Origin: Chaetoderma sp. LZ-2023a
Lineage: Eukaryota; Mollusca; Caudofoveata; Chaetodermatida; Chaetodermatidae
Direction of reading: 5' to 3'
Assembly: GCA_034401795.1 (NCBI GenBank)
Contig: CM067359.1
Location: 140,071,923 to 140,135,922, forward strand
DNA length: 64,000 nucleotides
Part shown: piece by piece, positions 1 to 20,324 of the stretch
How positions within the stretch are numbered: position 1 is the stretch's first letter
How the letters are laid out: each line of letters begins with the position of its first letter
Made by a program: the position numbers and the translations under genes
The notes under the pieces: generated by a model
What the model was told of the DNA's origin: nothing
The model's input: only the letters and a program-made list of their open reading frames with translations
The model's database searches: none

Positions 1-1
1 C

Positions 2-892
2 ACAGTATCAGGGCTTTGGGATCTGGATCAGTCCAAGGAACATATCAATCTACTAGAGCTAAGAGCAGTAGTCCTGGGCCTGGAACATTTCTTACAGAAA
101 GTTCAGGGCAAGATTGTTCTAATTCGTTCAGACAACTCAACAGTAGTGACTTACATAAACCGCCAGGGCGGAACGAAGTCGCCCAGTCTCTGTATGATGA
201 CATGGGGACTGCTTTGTTGGTGCCTGGATCATGGGATCACCTTGAAAGCAGTTCATATTCCGGGGAGGTTAAATCTGCTAGCAGACTCATTGAGCCGAAG
301 GATGAGTGTTTTACCCACGGAATGGCAACTAAATCAATGTGTGGCGGATCGTCTGTTCGACCATTGGGGGAAACCCAACATAGATTTGTTCGCAATGAAG
401 AAGAATGCGAAGATGACGACGTACGTCTCTCCGATTCCAGACCCAAGCGCTTTCGCAACAGATGCGTTAGCTATCAGCTGGGAGGGAATGTATGCATACG
501 CATTCCCCCCAGCAATCCTGATTCCAAAGGTGCTTCAGAAAATCAGGCAGCAGGAGTGCCAAGTGCTTCTGATCGCCCCGGATTGGCCAAGCCGATCGTG
601 GTATACGGATCTGCTGGACCTTCTGGTCTGCAATCCGGTTCCGCTGCCTCTGATGGACAACCTTATCTTCCAGGGCAAGGCCCTTCACGACAATCCGTCA
701 ATGTTCCGATTGACTGCGTGGATGTTGTCAAGGAATCTAGAATTAAGGAGGGCTTTTCTGAGCAAGCGGCCATGTTTATGGCCAAAGCCAGGAGGGGGTC
801 AACCTCCAGAGCATATAATTATAAAATCAACAGATTTGCAGAATGGTGCTCAAAAAGATGTATTGATCCAATGGAATCATCTATTCAGGTAG
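2..892 (+). CDS. DIRS-1 RNase H and methyltransferase-like region (C-terminal part of pol)
   Basis: The frame is open from the first bases of the window, so the start lies upstream. The N-terminal part is RNase H: an ELRAV stretch (E of the active site), then IRSDNSTVV with the catalytic D, then HIPGRLNLLADSLSRR, the standard end of DIRS and hepadna-like RNase H. The following WGKPNIDLFA...SWEGMYAYAFPPAILIPKV segment is the region that in DIRS pol is related to Dam-like methylases; no function can be claimed. The frame overlaps the recombinase frame, as is usual in this order. The coding part of the pol protein probably ends near residue 250 of the visible frame. Confidence 0.85.
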   Translation, partial: TVSGLWDLDQSKEHINLLELRAVVLGLEHFLQKVQGKIVLIRSDNSTVVTYINRQGGTKSPSLCMMTWGLLCWCLDHGITLKAVHIPGRLNLLADSLSRRMSVLPTEWQLNQCVADRLFDHWGKPNIDLFAMKKNAKMTTYVSPIPDPSAFATDALAISWEGMYAYAFPPAILIPKVLQKIRQQECQVLLIAPDWPSRSWYTDLLDLLVCNPVPLPLMDNLIFQGKALHDNPSMFRLTAWMLSRNLELRRAFLSKRPCLWPKPGGGQPPEHIIIKSTDLQNGAQKDVLIQWNHLFR

Positions 893-1731
893 TGGCTGAT
901 TTCCTCTGTCACCTATATGATGCCTATAGCCTCAAGCCTAACTCTATTGCTGGTTATAAGTCAGCTTTAATGACTGTTATTCCTTGCTTGGCTAATAGGG
1001 GGAGTGATGAAGTAAGTACATTAAATGTATTAATTAAAGGCATGGGCAATCTAAGACCAAGGAATCCTCCACTGATTCCGTCTTGGAGTTTATCACTGGT
1101 GCTTCAGGTACTAGGTGATAAGCCTTTTGAACCACTTAGTTCCATTTCTATGAAAATGTTAACTCTTAAAACTGTATTTTTAATTGCTGCGGCCTCGGCT
1201 AGGCGTAGGAGTGAAATTCACGCCTTATCAGCCGAGGTTGACCGTTTTGTGGTTACAGGGGAAGGCCTTAAGCTTCTACCTAGGATTAATTTCTTGTCTA
1301 AAAATCAGTCATTGAAATATCCAGGTCAACCTATTTTTTTGCCATCTTTAACTAGATATGATCCTAATTCTAAAGTATGGTGCCCCGTACGGGCGCTGCT
1401 CCGGTACAAACAGCGTACTTCGGAGTGGCGTACCGACCAGTCAGCGTTATGGTTGTCATATATTGAACCCCATGGTAGGGCGTCTAAGGACACCATTTCT
1501 AGGTGGATTGTGGAATGTATTCAATTTTGTCACAAATCCGCCACCGGGCGACAGGTTGACGTGGCCAAGGCTCACAGTGTCCGCGGTGTCGTGACATCCA
1601 CTGCCCTTTTTAATGGGGTCCCTGTGGATGATATTATGTCAGTGGCTCAGTGGCACTGTGAGTCTAGTTTTACAGACCATTACCTCCGTGACACCTCTAA
1701 CCCTCTCGCCTTGTCGATTTTGAAACAATAA
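16..1731 (+). CDS. DIRS-1 tyrosine recombinase
   Basis: The open frame runs from 16, but only about 697-1731 looks like the recombinase; the first 220 codons are the other frame of RNase H. The protein would join the circular cDNA to the chromosome without a DDE integrase. Visible parts: an N-terminal SAM-like core-binding domain (GFSEQAA...YKINRFAEWC), then the catalytic domain with the first arginine in AAASARRRSEIHAL, the H-x-x-R box HSVRG, the W/H in VAQWHCES and the nucleophile candidate tyrosine in FTDHYLRD. The length of about 345 residues for the real part fits the family. The true start is not fixed by the sequence. Confidence 0.88.
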   Translation: MGSGSVQGTYQSTRAKSSSPGPGTFLTESSGQDCSNSFRQLNSSDLHKPPGRNEVAQSLYDDMGTALLVPGSWDHLESSSYSGEVKSASRLIEPKDECFTHGMATKSMCGGSSVRPLGETQHRFVRNEEECEDDDVRLSDSRPKRFRNRCVSYQLGGNVCIRIPPSNPDSKGASENQAAGVPSASDRPGLAKPIVVYGSAGPSGLQSGSAASDGQPYLPGQGPSRQSVNVPIDCVDVVKESRIKEGFSEQAAMFMAKARRGSTSRAYNYKINRFAEWCSKRCIDPMESSIQVVADFLCHLYDAYSLKPNSIAGYKSALMTVIPCLANRGSDEVSTLNVLIKGMGNLRPRNPPLIPSWSLSLVLQVLGDKPFEPLSSISMKMLTLKTVFLIAAASARRRSEIHALSAEVDRFVVTGEGLKLLPRINFLSKNQSLKYPGQPIFLPSLTRYDPNSKVWCPVRALLRYKQRTSEWRTDQSALWLSYIEPHGRASKDTISRWIVECIQFCHKSATGRQVDVAKAHSVRGVVTSTALFNGVPVDDIMSVAQWHCESSFTDHYLRDTSNPLALSILKQ

Positions 1732-2263
1732 CCGCTTTATGTTTGTGAAGAGTGCCTCCGCATTGCTTATATACTTCGCCATTCAGCGACGGTGACAACC
1801 ACTTGTCGGGACTGTATCATCCTTCTCTGCTGGAGTCATGATGACAGCTTCCTAGGACAACAAGGTCAGTCTTGTTCATGTGTTGTTCATTGTTTGTATT
1901 GTCACGTTACCCAGTGTTATTAATATGGTGATGGTTTATGTGGGTTGTGGTTCTTTATAGAGAGTATACGAAAATGGAGCCTTTTCGTCTCTGTCCTATA
2001 GTACTTAGCACTAGTACGAAGAGAGCGTGTAGGACATTGAGGTCATTTAATCTTCCTCCCAAGGGAGGGGGGGGAGCGCATATGACAAATCGGTCATCTC
2101 TCAGGCATCGGTTGTGTTATCCGATGGTTTATCAAATCCTGACTGTGTTTTCACACAGTTTCAGACGTCATAAGTGCCTTAAAACGCTTGAAAGCGTATA
2201 GGGAAGAGCTGGTCTTTTGACCTCGCCTCCCTCCCGCCAGATTCACTTTCGAATTCTGGCAAT
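1732..2263 (+). other. DIRS-1 3' non-coding region
   Basis: About 530 bases between the recombinase stop and the inverted-repeat region. I see no open frame of interest. It is taken as the 3' untranslated part of the element. Confidence 0.5.
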
Positions 2264-2645
2264 ATCAAAAGTATTAGGGAGGTAAGTATACTCTTGATGT
2301 GAAATAAACGAAATCTAGGATTTCTTTTTTCACGAGAGAGTTGATACTTACCTCCCTAGATACTGACCCGGCCTCTCCGCCCCACAGAGGCTCGGTCTTC
2401 AGGCTCTTGGTAGTTGCATGTGTTAGCCAATAAATGAGCCAGAGGAAGTAGTAGTCGGCGCATGCGCGGTGGTGGGGCGAGCATCCGCCGGACTACCTCT
2501 GACTCCCTGCCCAGTAGGGGCACCTAACTGTTTTTAATCTGAGTGTTTTATTGAGTGAAAGCCGATATTTAGCAATATCAAAAGTATTAGGGAGGTAAGT
2601 ATCAACTCTCTCGTGAAAAAAGAAATCCTAGATTTCGTTTATATC
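2264..2645 (+). repeat. DIRS-1 internal complementary region and right terminal repeat
   Basis: A block near 2264-2360 (starting aatatcaaaagtattaggga) recurs at 2573-2642. Part of the first block (about 2303-2360) is the reverse complement of 2585-2642, so the two can fold into a hairpin with a GC-rich 225-base loop. This is the arrangement of the internal complementary region and extended right inverted repeat that DIRS elements use to template circular cDNA. The outer end is at about 2642-2645. Confidence 0.75.
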
Positions 2646-2845
2646 ACTCTGATGTCAAAATTTAAAATTTTTCAATTAAATTAAAAGATGAATTGATGTT
2701 CATTTTTCAACAAATTTGATGGAAAATGGTGCTGTCGTAGACACCAACATCGTTCACCAAAATTGTTGAAAAGTGTACACTAGTTTCTTTGCTATTGGCA
2801 GAGTAAAAAATAGAATATCGATGTCGGTGTTCTATAGGTTAATAT
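2646..2845. repeat. Palindromic miniature element, family P3 (partial)
   Basis: An imperfect inverted repeat centred near 2735 with arms around ttttcaacaaatttgatgga and its complement. The same unit recurs at 7189-7376, 15513-15700, 24070-24250 and 26179-26338. The complete copies begin CCCCTTACC or CCCTTAGC after TTAC/TTAA and end with the complement followed by TTAA. The left end of this copy is replaced by DIRS-1. Confidence 0.65.
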
Positions 2846-3100
2846 GTACATGAGATAGATATGTATCATCAAATGCCAGCTTGAGAAGTGACAGGTCCTA
2901 TCTGTCAGTCATGCATCTGATGTTATGATTAAAATATGACACTTGTTAGCTGATGTCACAATCACATGTCGTAGGTCCGACATGAACGTGACCAAAGTTT
3001 GCGCAATAACCATCTGAATAAAGGGATCCAATTTCATGGATTGATCAAACCCTGAATTCCCAGAATCCCATTATTACGGTAAGTATACAGGTAAGTTCTT

Positions 3101-3174
3101 AGATATTTTGAAACAAATTTGACTGCATGCTGTTGCTGCCAAAGCCCAGTCAAATTAGATTCAAAATATTCAAC
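3101..3174. repeat. Palindromic miniature element, family P1
   Basis: Inverted repeat: agatattttgaaacaaattt on the left pairs with the complement of aaattagattcaaaatattc on the right, around a short TGTTGCTGCC loop. At least nine copies occur in the window, at 3101, 15416, 20325, 23854, 25200, 25555, 26656, 27620 (part) and 27855. Confidence 0.65.
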
Positions 3175-3182
3175 CTACTGTT

Positions 3183-3405
3183 TATTAACCCTTTCATGAA
3201 AAAATGGCCTCTGCAGTGGTCTTAGGCATGTCCATTGGCAGGCCATGAGAAGATCATTTTTGAAAATTTAACACTAGAATACCTTTTTCGCTCAGTCATT
3301 CCAGTGAGAAATTTTCAAAAATAGTCTTCTCTCGCCCTGCAAATGGACATTTAATAAGCAAATATTTGATTTGTCTTGACAAAATTTAGGAATTAAATGG
3401 TTAAA
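3183..3405. repeat. Palindromic miniature element, family P2, between TTAA motifs
   Basis: An imperfect palindrome at 3229-3352 whose arms contain atgtccattggcaggcca and the complement ctgcaaatggacat. It lies between TTAACCCTTTCATG on the left and a TTAA on the right. Further copies are at 5178, 5979, 16508, 16950, 24568 and, in part, 24970 and 26848. Confidence 0.55.
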
Positions 3406-3512
3406 TGGTAAAGACATATAATTTGTGCACTTGACCGACTATTCTATGACCACGATGGAGTTATTAGATACGTCATTCATTACGCATTTTGATTGCGATG
3501 TCAGCCTACGAG

Positions 3513-4602
3513 TAGGCGTGCGCGATTTTTCGATTTAATCGTGAAGTTCGATTTATTTTTAAAATCGCGATTTTTACGATGTAATTGAGGAAAAATTGCT
3601 AAATCGTCAAAATTTTCATGGTTGTTTATGTTTAAAATCTGAAGCGTGTACTTTTCCGTCATATCTTATCAGTACATGAGTACAATTATAATCGATTCAC
3701 GCCTGTGTTCATTGCGTTTATATCCCGCCGTGCCATGCACGTGTCGAATAATTACTAATCACAACACGAAGCGATAAAATAAACAAGCTAACAATAGCGA
3801 GGTAACAGCTTTGTCATTGAGAAAACCAGCTAGTTAGTCTGTCGTGAAATGTCAAGTATATACTTAGTTGCAGAGTGTTAGGCAATCAGTGAACATACTT
3901 CTTTTTAATTCTAGAGTTAGCAATTTCAGGCAGTGTAATAACTTTTCCTTTTTGATTCAGTTGTCATGTCTAATTAAAGAAAATAAAGCAACAGCATTCC
4001 AGATTGTTTTATTTTGAACTGCGCGTTTTGTTGATTACTCTTGAATGTAAATCGTACATTCTGAAAGTAACTATAAACTGCACTATAGGATGAGTTTACG
4101 CCGTTACACTCGTACCTACTGAAAGCTACCGTCCTGTGCATGTGTATTGCGCAGTATCTCCCCGGGTACTAATATTAGGGTCTACGCGTTGCTCCGGTAA
4201 TAACCTAAACTCATCATACAAAGGGAGGCTATAAGCAGAAGCTGGTACATCACGTAATTTATATTTTTGCTTGGCGACATTTTATATCAAATTTTGATGA
4301 AATGAATACTGTTTATTAAACTATACGCACTATTTAGGTGGTCCTAATTAATAATTTCACTCCCGCGGTGTTGGATATAAGGTATACATTAAGCATAGAC
4401 ATAGGACGGTAAGAATTTGTCGCATGAAAATGTGTTCTAATTTCGTGCTATTTTTGTATCATTTATTTCACCTTTTTCTAGAAACAAGTCACGTTACCCC
4501 GGTTTATACTTTTGGGAATTTGGACCTACAATTTAATCGAAAATCGTGATTTCTTTTATAAAATCGATCGTGATATTTCAGAGCAAAAATCGCGCAAGCC
4601 TA
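3513..4602. mobile_element. hAT-like non-autonomous element, 1090 bp
   Basis: The terminal inverted repeats are TAGGCGTGCGCGATTTTT on the left and the complement of TAGGCTTGCGCGATTTTT on the right, with one mismatch in 18. It is flanked by a perfect 8-bp duplication CCTACGAG (3505-3512 and 4603-4610). An 8-bp duplication and a short TIR with a TA(G/A)G start are the hAT signature. No transposase frame is present. Related shorter copies are at 4738-5385 and 24421-24878. Confidence 0.85.
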
Positions 4603-4737
4603 CCTACGAGTGATGTAAAAGATTATGACTTCAGATACTTGAGTGACAGATCAGTGCTATACATTGTTATTTTTAGTCTTGCATGTTTTATTGCTGAAAG
4701 ACTATATGAAGATAGTTCTGTTGAAGTCAGCTGTCAT

Positions 4738-5385
4738 TAGGCTTGCACAATTATTATCCCCTGGTCTGGAAGACAGGACGGGGAATCAATGGATTAACTT
4801 AAAATTTTGGCCACATCAGTACCATGTGCGGATGTGCACGTGCTTTTTTCGCGTCCGAAATATTGTTCATTACAGAGTTATCCCCCTTTATATATCTTAA
4901 AGACGATACATAAACTGCATTGCCAATCATTTCTTGTCAACGCAACTCCTAGATGTCAACACAACTACAGTTTAGCTACGATGTATGTTTATCTGAAATG
5001 TTTGGATCCGAGGGTGGGGGGGGATATGCCGTCTTCTGATGGCTCTTGTTACTTTGAGTGATCGCGATCGATTATTTAAGAATAATCGTGATTACTCGAT
5101 TAATCGACCTGGTTACAAATTACACCGATATAACAACAAAGTTATATCAATGACGAAAGCTGCAATGGTGTTTGGAAATGTACATTTGCAGGCCAAGAGG
5201 TTATTATTGAAAATGTGTCACTGGAATGCCTTCCTCGAGGAACGATTTATTTTCAAAACGCGTCTTCTCTTGGCCTGCATATGGACATGGAATTATTCAC
5301 GATTATTCGATTATTTCATTTTTAATCATACATATTTAAAAAATAATCGTGAATTTTGATTTAATCACATAATCATGCATGCCTA
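4738..5385. mobile_element. hAT-like miniature element with nested P2 palindrome
   Basis: Starts TAGGCTTGCACAATTATTA and ends with the complement of TAGGCATGCATGATTATG, the same termini as the 3513-4602 element. A P2 palindrome (5178-5288) lies in the middle. The 8-bp flanks do not match, so the target duplication has decayed or an end has moved. Confidence 0.65.
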
Positions 5386-5668
5386 TTCAAGCACATGTAT
5401 AAAGTGGGTGGAGCTTGGCTAGAATAGAATCCCTTTATTGGCAGCAAGTTTTATCGCTTGCTGCGTGTTGTCAATCCAGATATGTTTCGATCAATGGCTG
5501 GGTCTTTGAGCCAATGGATGGCCTCTTAGCACATATGTATTCAGTCTCCGGCCAACTTCCCACAATTCATTGCACTTACTAAAGTTTAACGTTAACCAGA
5601 ACCCGTAACCAGTGGAAGTTGGCTGGAGACCGAATGACTAGTAACATGTTTTAACAATATCCTTATAG
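5386..5668. other. Host DNA before the first visible kinase exon
   Basis: About 280 bases with no gene seen. A fragment of the repeat tail that contains gtgggtggagcttggctag (also near 20450, 24320, 25380 and 27730) is present at about 5405. The last bases before 5669 form a plausible 3' splice site (ccttatag). Confidence 0.4.
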
Positions 5669-16130
<10,462 letters not shown>

Positions 16131-16317
16131 AGCTCTAGATCACGCATGCTGAAGTGTGATCCACCAACACTTAATCTCCACTTCCATGTGCTCGTCTGAC
16201 GTGGAAATTGTGGAGCTCAATCCACAAAATATAACCACCTTCCATGTGCTCAGTCAGATCAGGAAATAGGATCTCTCCCATGTGCTCAGTCAAATATGCT
16301 TATGACTCAACTCATCA
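16131..16317 (+). other. Probable PI3K 3' UTR start
   Basis: No further gene. It contains three loose repeats of ttccatgtgctc(a/g)gtc (about 16181-16290), perhaps a decayed tandem copy of exon-end sequence. The first AATAAA downstream is at 16484, inside the next miniature element. Confidence 0.4.
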
Positions 16318-16321
16318 TTAA

Positions 16322-16643
16322 CCCCGCTTGTGTCAACAGCGCTTCAAAGCGCTCAAAATACCACTTGCTATACCAATTCAACATTTTGATGGTCAATATT
16401 TTTCAAGATATTTAAATTTAGAAGGCAATTTTTGTAAATTTACCACTGAATTTTTTTCCCGCCGCCTTGACCATTAAAGGGGTAATAAAAGTTTTTACTT
16501 AGCCAGTGTCTATCTGCAAGCCGAGAGAAGAGTGTATTTGAAAATTTTCAAAAATGCTCTTCTCTCGGCTTGCAGATAGACCACTGCAAAGCTGTTTTTT
16601 GGACAGTTTGACCATTTAAGTGATAAGTTGACCACAACAGGGG
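16322..16643. repeat. TTAA-type miniature element with P2-like palindrome
   Basis: Left end TTAA CCCCGCTTGTGTCAAC (16318) and right end GTTGACCACAACAGGGG ATAA form inverted termini. A near-perfect hairpin at 16508-16582 (tctatctgcaagccgagaga and its complement) fills the centre. The flanking TTAA and ATAA suggest a piggyBac-like target with one mutated base. Confidence 0.6.
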
Positions 16644-16897
16644 ATAATGGTAATCATTTTGATATCAAACGAAGCCTTGGTGATGTTCAATGTATCATCA
16701 GTAAGTGTGAATCCTTGGCAAGAAGATTCAAAGGTACTACATATATCCTATAAAGCTAACTTTATTGGTCTTGAATTACAGGTTTGTAGTAAGCATGTAA
16801 GGCTGGTAATGATAATGACAGGAATCGACACACTCAGGACCTGATGAAGCACATTTACATACAAAAAGATGTCGTAATCCAGGAGAGTCGGTATTAA

Positions 16898-17080
16898 CCC
16901 TTTAACCGTCAAATTTTGTTTTAAGAAAATTTTAATTTTCTCATGGAAAATGTCCATTTGCAGACCAAGAGAAGACTATTTTTGAAAATTTACCACTGGA
17001 ATGATTGGCTTGGTTATCGAGCCAGTCATTTCAGTGGTAAATTTTCAAAAAGTCTGCTGTTGGTCTGCAAATGGACATTT
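16898..17080. repeat. P2 palindromic miniature element after TTAA
   Basis: TTAACCCTTTAACCGTCAAA at 16894, then an inverted repeat 16950-17078 with arms tgtccatttgcagaccaaga and its complement. Confidence 0.6.
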
Positions 17081-17115
17081 CTCAAGAGCACTGCAGAAGC
17101 CGTTCTTGGCTGATA

Positions 17116-18767
17116 TAGGGCTGTAACGATACGTTTTGCCACGATACGATATGTATCATGATACACTGGTCACGATACGATACGTTATTTTTTCACTAAG
17201 TTTCATCTCAATCTGTCCATTTTACGCCACTCTCCGCCTCTCTGTGCAGATAAATAAGTAATTAACATATTCAGATGAAATTTAGTGAAAATGCAGGGGT
17301 CGAAATGTTGCCTGTCTACCTGTCGATGACAGGCAATTTTTGTCAAAGACAGGTAGAACAAATATCTACCTGTCGCTAAAACTTACAATGAAGATAAAAG
17401 GAAGCTAGAGAAACGTCCACAGTTGAGCGTGATAGATCTATTTTGCAGTTTTCTCTGACATTTTACTGGAAATATTAGTCCCGCGAATCTTCCCAGTGTT
17501 CTCATTCAGTTGTTTTCGCATTTACTTTCTATAAACATCCAGCACAGTGAAACATGCCCGAGTTGCGCGATTTGACATAGATTGTTTTTATCCCTGTTCT
17601 GGTGGCTTATGTCCCGAGAATATGATGATGATGCTGATGAACTTAATGGGGAAAGTGAAAAATATGGCAGGCAAGTCAATCTCGTATATTGGTTGCTGTC
17701 CCGGGCAACCTGTTATTTTTGGAAAAAATATTTTTCTAGCACAATTTCTGTATGTCAATGCCCAGTAGATTGCATTATCAGCTACGGTACAGCTGTCCGG
17801 TAACGTAGCCATTCCATTCTTACAGAACGGCACGATCCCGGTTACTAATTTCAACAATAAAAATTATGTCACGAATCAGCTCAGCCTAGAGGTGGGGTCT
17901 GCTTATTCACCAGTAATGAGAAATGTCTTGGGTGACTGCGCAGTCATAGTTAATAATCGATAATGCGCACTCGTAGTTTCTGATTGGCTCGCAGGACATC
18001 TGATGTCATTAGGCATGAATGAAAATTACTATTGGAGTACAATTTTGATCATGTGCCTCATTGACATGCATAACCAATTTATCACATGAGTTATTTCAAC
18101 CAATCTCTGCGCGACTCACGATTAATATTCGTGGCTATGGCGAACGAAAAATCTAGTCGCCGTGCCGCTTTTAAACGCAGTAAACCAATATCTTAGCGCC
18201 CACTTTGACGGGTTATATGACCCGATATATTATTACTGGAAGAGTCCGACAGTAATACGACCTGATATTTAAGGGGTTCATTGCTTTGGGGCGACCGAGA
18301 AAACAGGACTATATGTAAGGAAAACCGGTGCGTAGTAACTCTTATTTCCACGAAGTCGCATTTGCAGTAGATTGTCAGTTTAAAGCGTACAAGTTAAGAA
18401 GGGTCAAGCTATCTACTAAATGCCTTAGAGCTGTTTATGCTTTTTATTGTGGCAGACTTGCGGGTTATTGTTTTATATTAGAAATGTACACCACTTGTAC
18501 AAGTACAAATATTTGGTGACAGGTACAAAAAAAATCTACCTGTCACCTGTGACAAATACAATTTTATAAACATTTCAACCCCTGCAATGGTGCCCTTGTG
18601 CATAACTTTAGCTATAGCTTACCTGACAATGTTAACGCATGAAGGACGCCATGGGCATATTTTCTTGTATCAGGTGTGTATCGATACGACCGTTCACGAT
18701 ATGATATGCGTATCGTGAGCATGCGTATCACGATTCACCAATATATCTGTGAATTGTTACAGCCCTC
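17116..18767. mobile_element. hAT-like non-autonomous element, 1652 bp
   Basis: Starts TAGGGCTGTAACGATACG and ends GTTACAGCCCTC, giving inverted termini. Flanked by a perfect 8-bp duplication GGCTGATA (17108-17115 and 18768-18775), the hAT signature. Both ends also carry cgatacgatatg-type subterminal repeats. No transposase frame is seen. It holds a second candidate element (17295-18594). Confidence 0.88.
17295..18594. mobile_element. Possible element nested in the hAT-like element
   Basis: Ends GCAGGGGTCGAAATGTT and AACATTTCAACCCCTGC are inverted repeats of one another with one mismatch. Just inside, the words acaggtag and ctacctgtc recur at both ends. No target duplication is clear. The interior has only short frames that I do not recognise. 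Alternatively this is a subterminal inverted repeat of the outer element. Confidence 0.5.
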
Positions 18768-18775
18768 GGCTGATA

Positions 18776-19140
18776 TTAGTGTTAAAGGGCTAACAGGTAG
18801 CACATGTTAAGTCTGTTACTATGGCTACCTAGGTTAGTAACTACTGCTATGACAACCTTTAACTGTCTGATTGCTGAGTTTTTGCAGACGACATATTCCA
18901 GGGTTATATCTTTAGACCTGCTAATTATTTTGAAAACAATTTGACTGAATGTTGTTGGTGGCTAAGCCTCGACCATTAATGGTTTAACATGGATATCTCT
19001 GTACTGTGTAGTGAGGGGTCAAAGTTGCTTCCATTCCACCCTCACTCAGTGGATTGTCAACTAGGTCCACTATAGGTTTTGGATTAGCGTATCATGATAG
19101 CAGCAGTAGCAGCACAGCTCATGAATAAGTTAAAACAGTT
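18776..19140. other. Gene-free stretch
   Basis: A half P1 element near 18930 (attttgaaaacaatttgact) followed by ccattaatggtttaa. Nothing else recognised. Confidence 0.35.
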
Positions 19141-19181
19141 TTTAACACGAGGTAAGAAATGTTCTGTTCGATATTTTGAGT

Positions 19182-19238
19182 ATAATTGGATTGGAAGACA
19201 TCGCTGCCTAAGGCAACGATGTCTTCCAATCCAATTAT
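19182..19238. repeat. Near-perfect hairpin
   Basis: Arms 19182-19203 and 19217-19238 are perfect 22-base inverted repeats (core attggaagacatcg and its complement), and the spacer ctgcctaaggcaa extends the pairing. It is flanked by gtaagaaatgttc and aaacatatttctta, which also pair. A palindromic miniature element distinct from P1-P3; half a copy lies near 14735. Confidence 0.75.
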
Positions 19239-19953
19239 GGTCATTATATTTTATATTGTTTTGGAAACATATTTCTTAGCGGTACTGTAGCAGAGGCTAT
19301 CATGTCCCGCTGATCTTTACAAACACATCACAGTTTCCTCAGGGTTTTCAGAAGTTTGTGTGTACTATGCAAGGATTTTTTAAATTAAAATTGATTTGAC
19401 GTTTTATACCAAGGAGACAAAATTCTTATTTTGAAAGATAGCTTGTGGTCTATGTTCAAAGGAATAAATTTAGGTGTGACTCACAGCTAGTATGAGTCAG
19501 TTTGTGTGTCAGTCTGTCTGTCTGTCAAATGTTTCACATTTCGGAAAAAGCTGCAAAGTCGCAACGAATAATGTGTCCCACTTGTCAAAATATTGTATCT
19601 ATAGATTTTCTCGTTATTGTTCAGGCTTGCTGCCTCACTCAGGGTGTCGTGGGTTTTAATAGGAATCTCAAGAAATATATTACCGGTAAGTAACTTTTAT
19701 TGATATGTCTTATAATACTTTTATTAGATCTGATACATTCCGTTAAAGTAGAGATTCAAACTTGAATTAAAATTTGAGTGGTTCAAATAACTTGTTATTA
19801 ACCTTAGTGGCTAGGTTTTAATTTCTTATTTCCATATTACATTTATTGATCTTGTGCTCATTTTGAGAAATGTGTTGCTGAAAAGTAAGTCTTTTTGCTG
19901 TCGATGCAAAAAATGAGACAGGTATCACTTTTCCAGTGGCAACATTGCCGTCA

Positions 19954-20165
19954 TTAATCCTTTCACAGATGAATTCCCATATCTCATTTTCCACGCAACC
20001 GTGCAGGAAAACCTTTGCATATTTAAAAATTACTTTGACTGGAAGCGTTGGTGTGTTAGGCACAGTCAAATTAATATTAAGCGATTTTACAGAATAAGTT
20101 ATATATATCGTAAACAATATACTTTGTTCATGATTTGTTGACGAATTCACCTTTCCAGAGTATCC
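19954..20165. repeat. TTAA-type miniature element, diverged copy
   Basis: TTAATCCTTTCACAGATGAA on the left and a diverged right part (gatttgttgacgaattcacc) parallel the complete element at 26602-26804, including the inner ttactttgactggaag / cagtcaaattaat arms. Confidence 0.55.
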
Positions 20166-20324
20166 ATCTATCATCTGATGTTATATGATGTCATAATCAG
20201 ATAAGCGATGTGTTGGATGACATCATAATCATTATGTCATAAATGATTCTATTAGGCCCGTCTTTAACTCTTAATAGTCCGACAGGTTGTACGAATTGTA
20301 TGTCTCTACTATTTAATAAACATG

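Larger units (their letters stand above)
1..2645 (+). mobile_element. DIRS-type tyrosine-recombinase retrotransposon (DIRS-1), right part
   Basis: The left end lies outside the window. Seen in order: RNase H, a methyltransferase-like stretch, a tyrosine recombinase, then a non-coding tail with inverted repeats. This order and the absence of an integrase and of direct LTRs are diagnostic of the DIRS order. The part in view looks whole: both reading frames are open. It probably inserted into a palindromic miniature element, because the right flank begins in the middle of that repeat (about 2646). It is related to DIRS-2 at 9.6-14 kb and distinct from DIRS-3. The intact frames suggest it is younger than DIRS-2. 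Confidence 0.9.

Noticed and set aside
16-690. N-terminal 220 codons of the long DIRS-1 recombinase frame
   Set aside because: This part is the alternative frame of RNase H; recombinase similarity begins only near 697.
4546-5359. Frames of 64-106 codons before the first kinase exon
   Set aside because: They lie in hAT-like and palindromic elements and show no kinase or other similarity.
17547-17857. Frames of about 73-89 codons inside the hAT-like element
   Set aside because: No transposase motif; both strands open in the same place, typical of chance.
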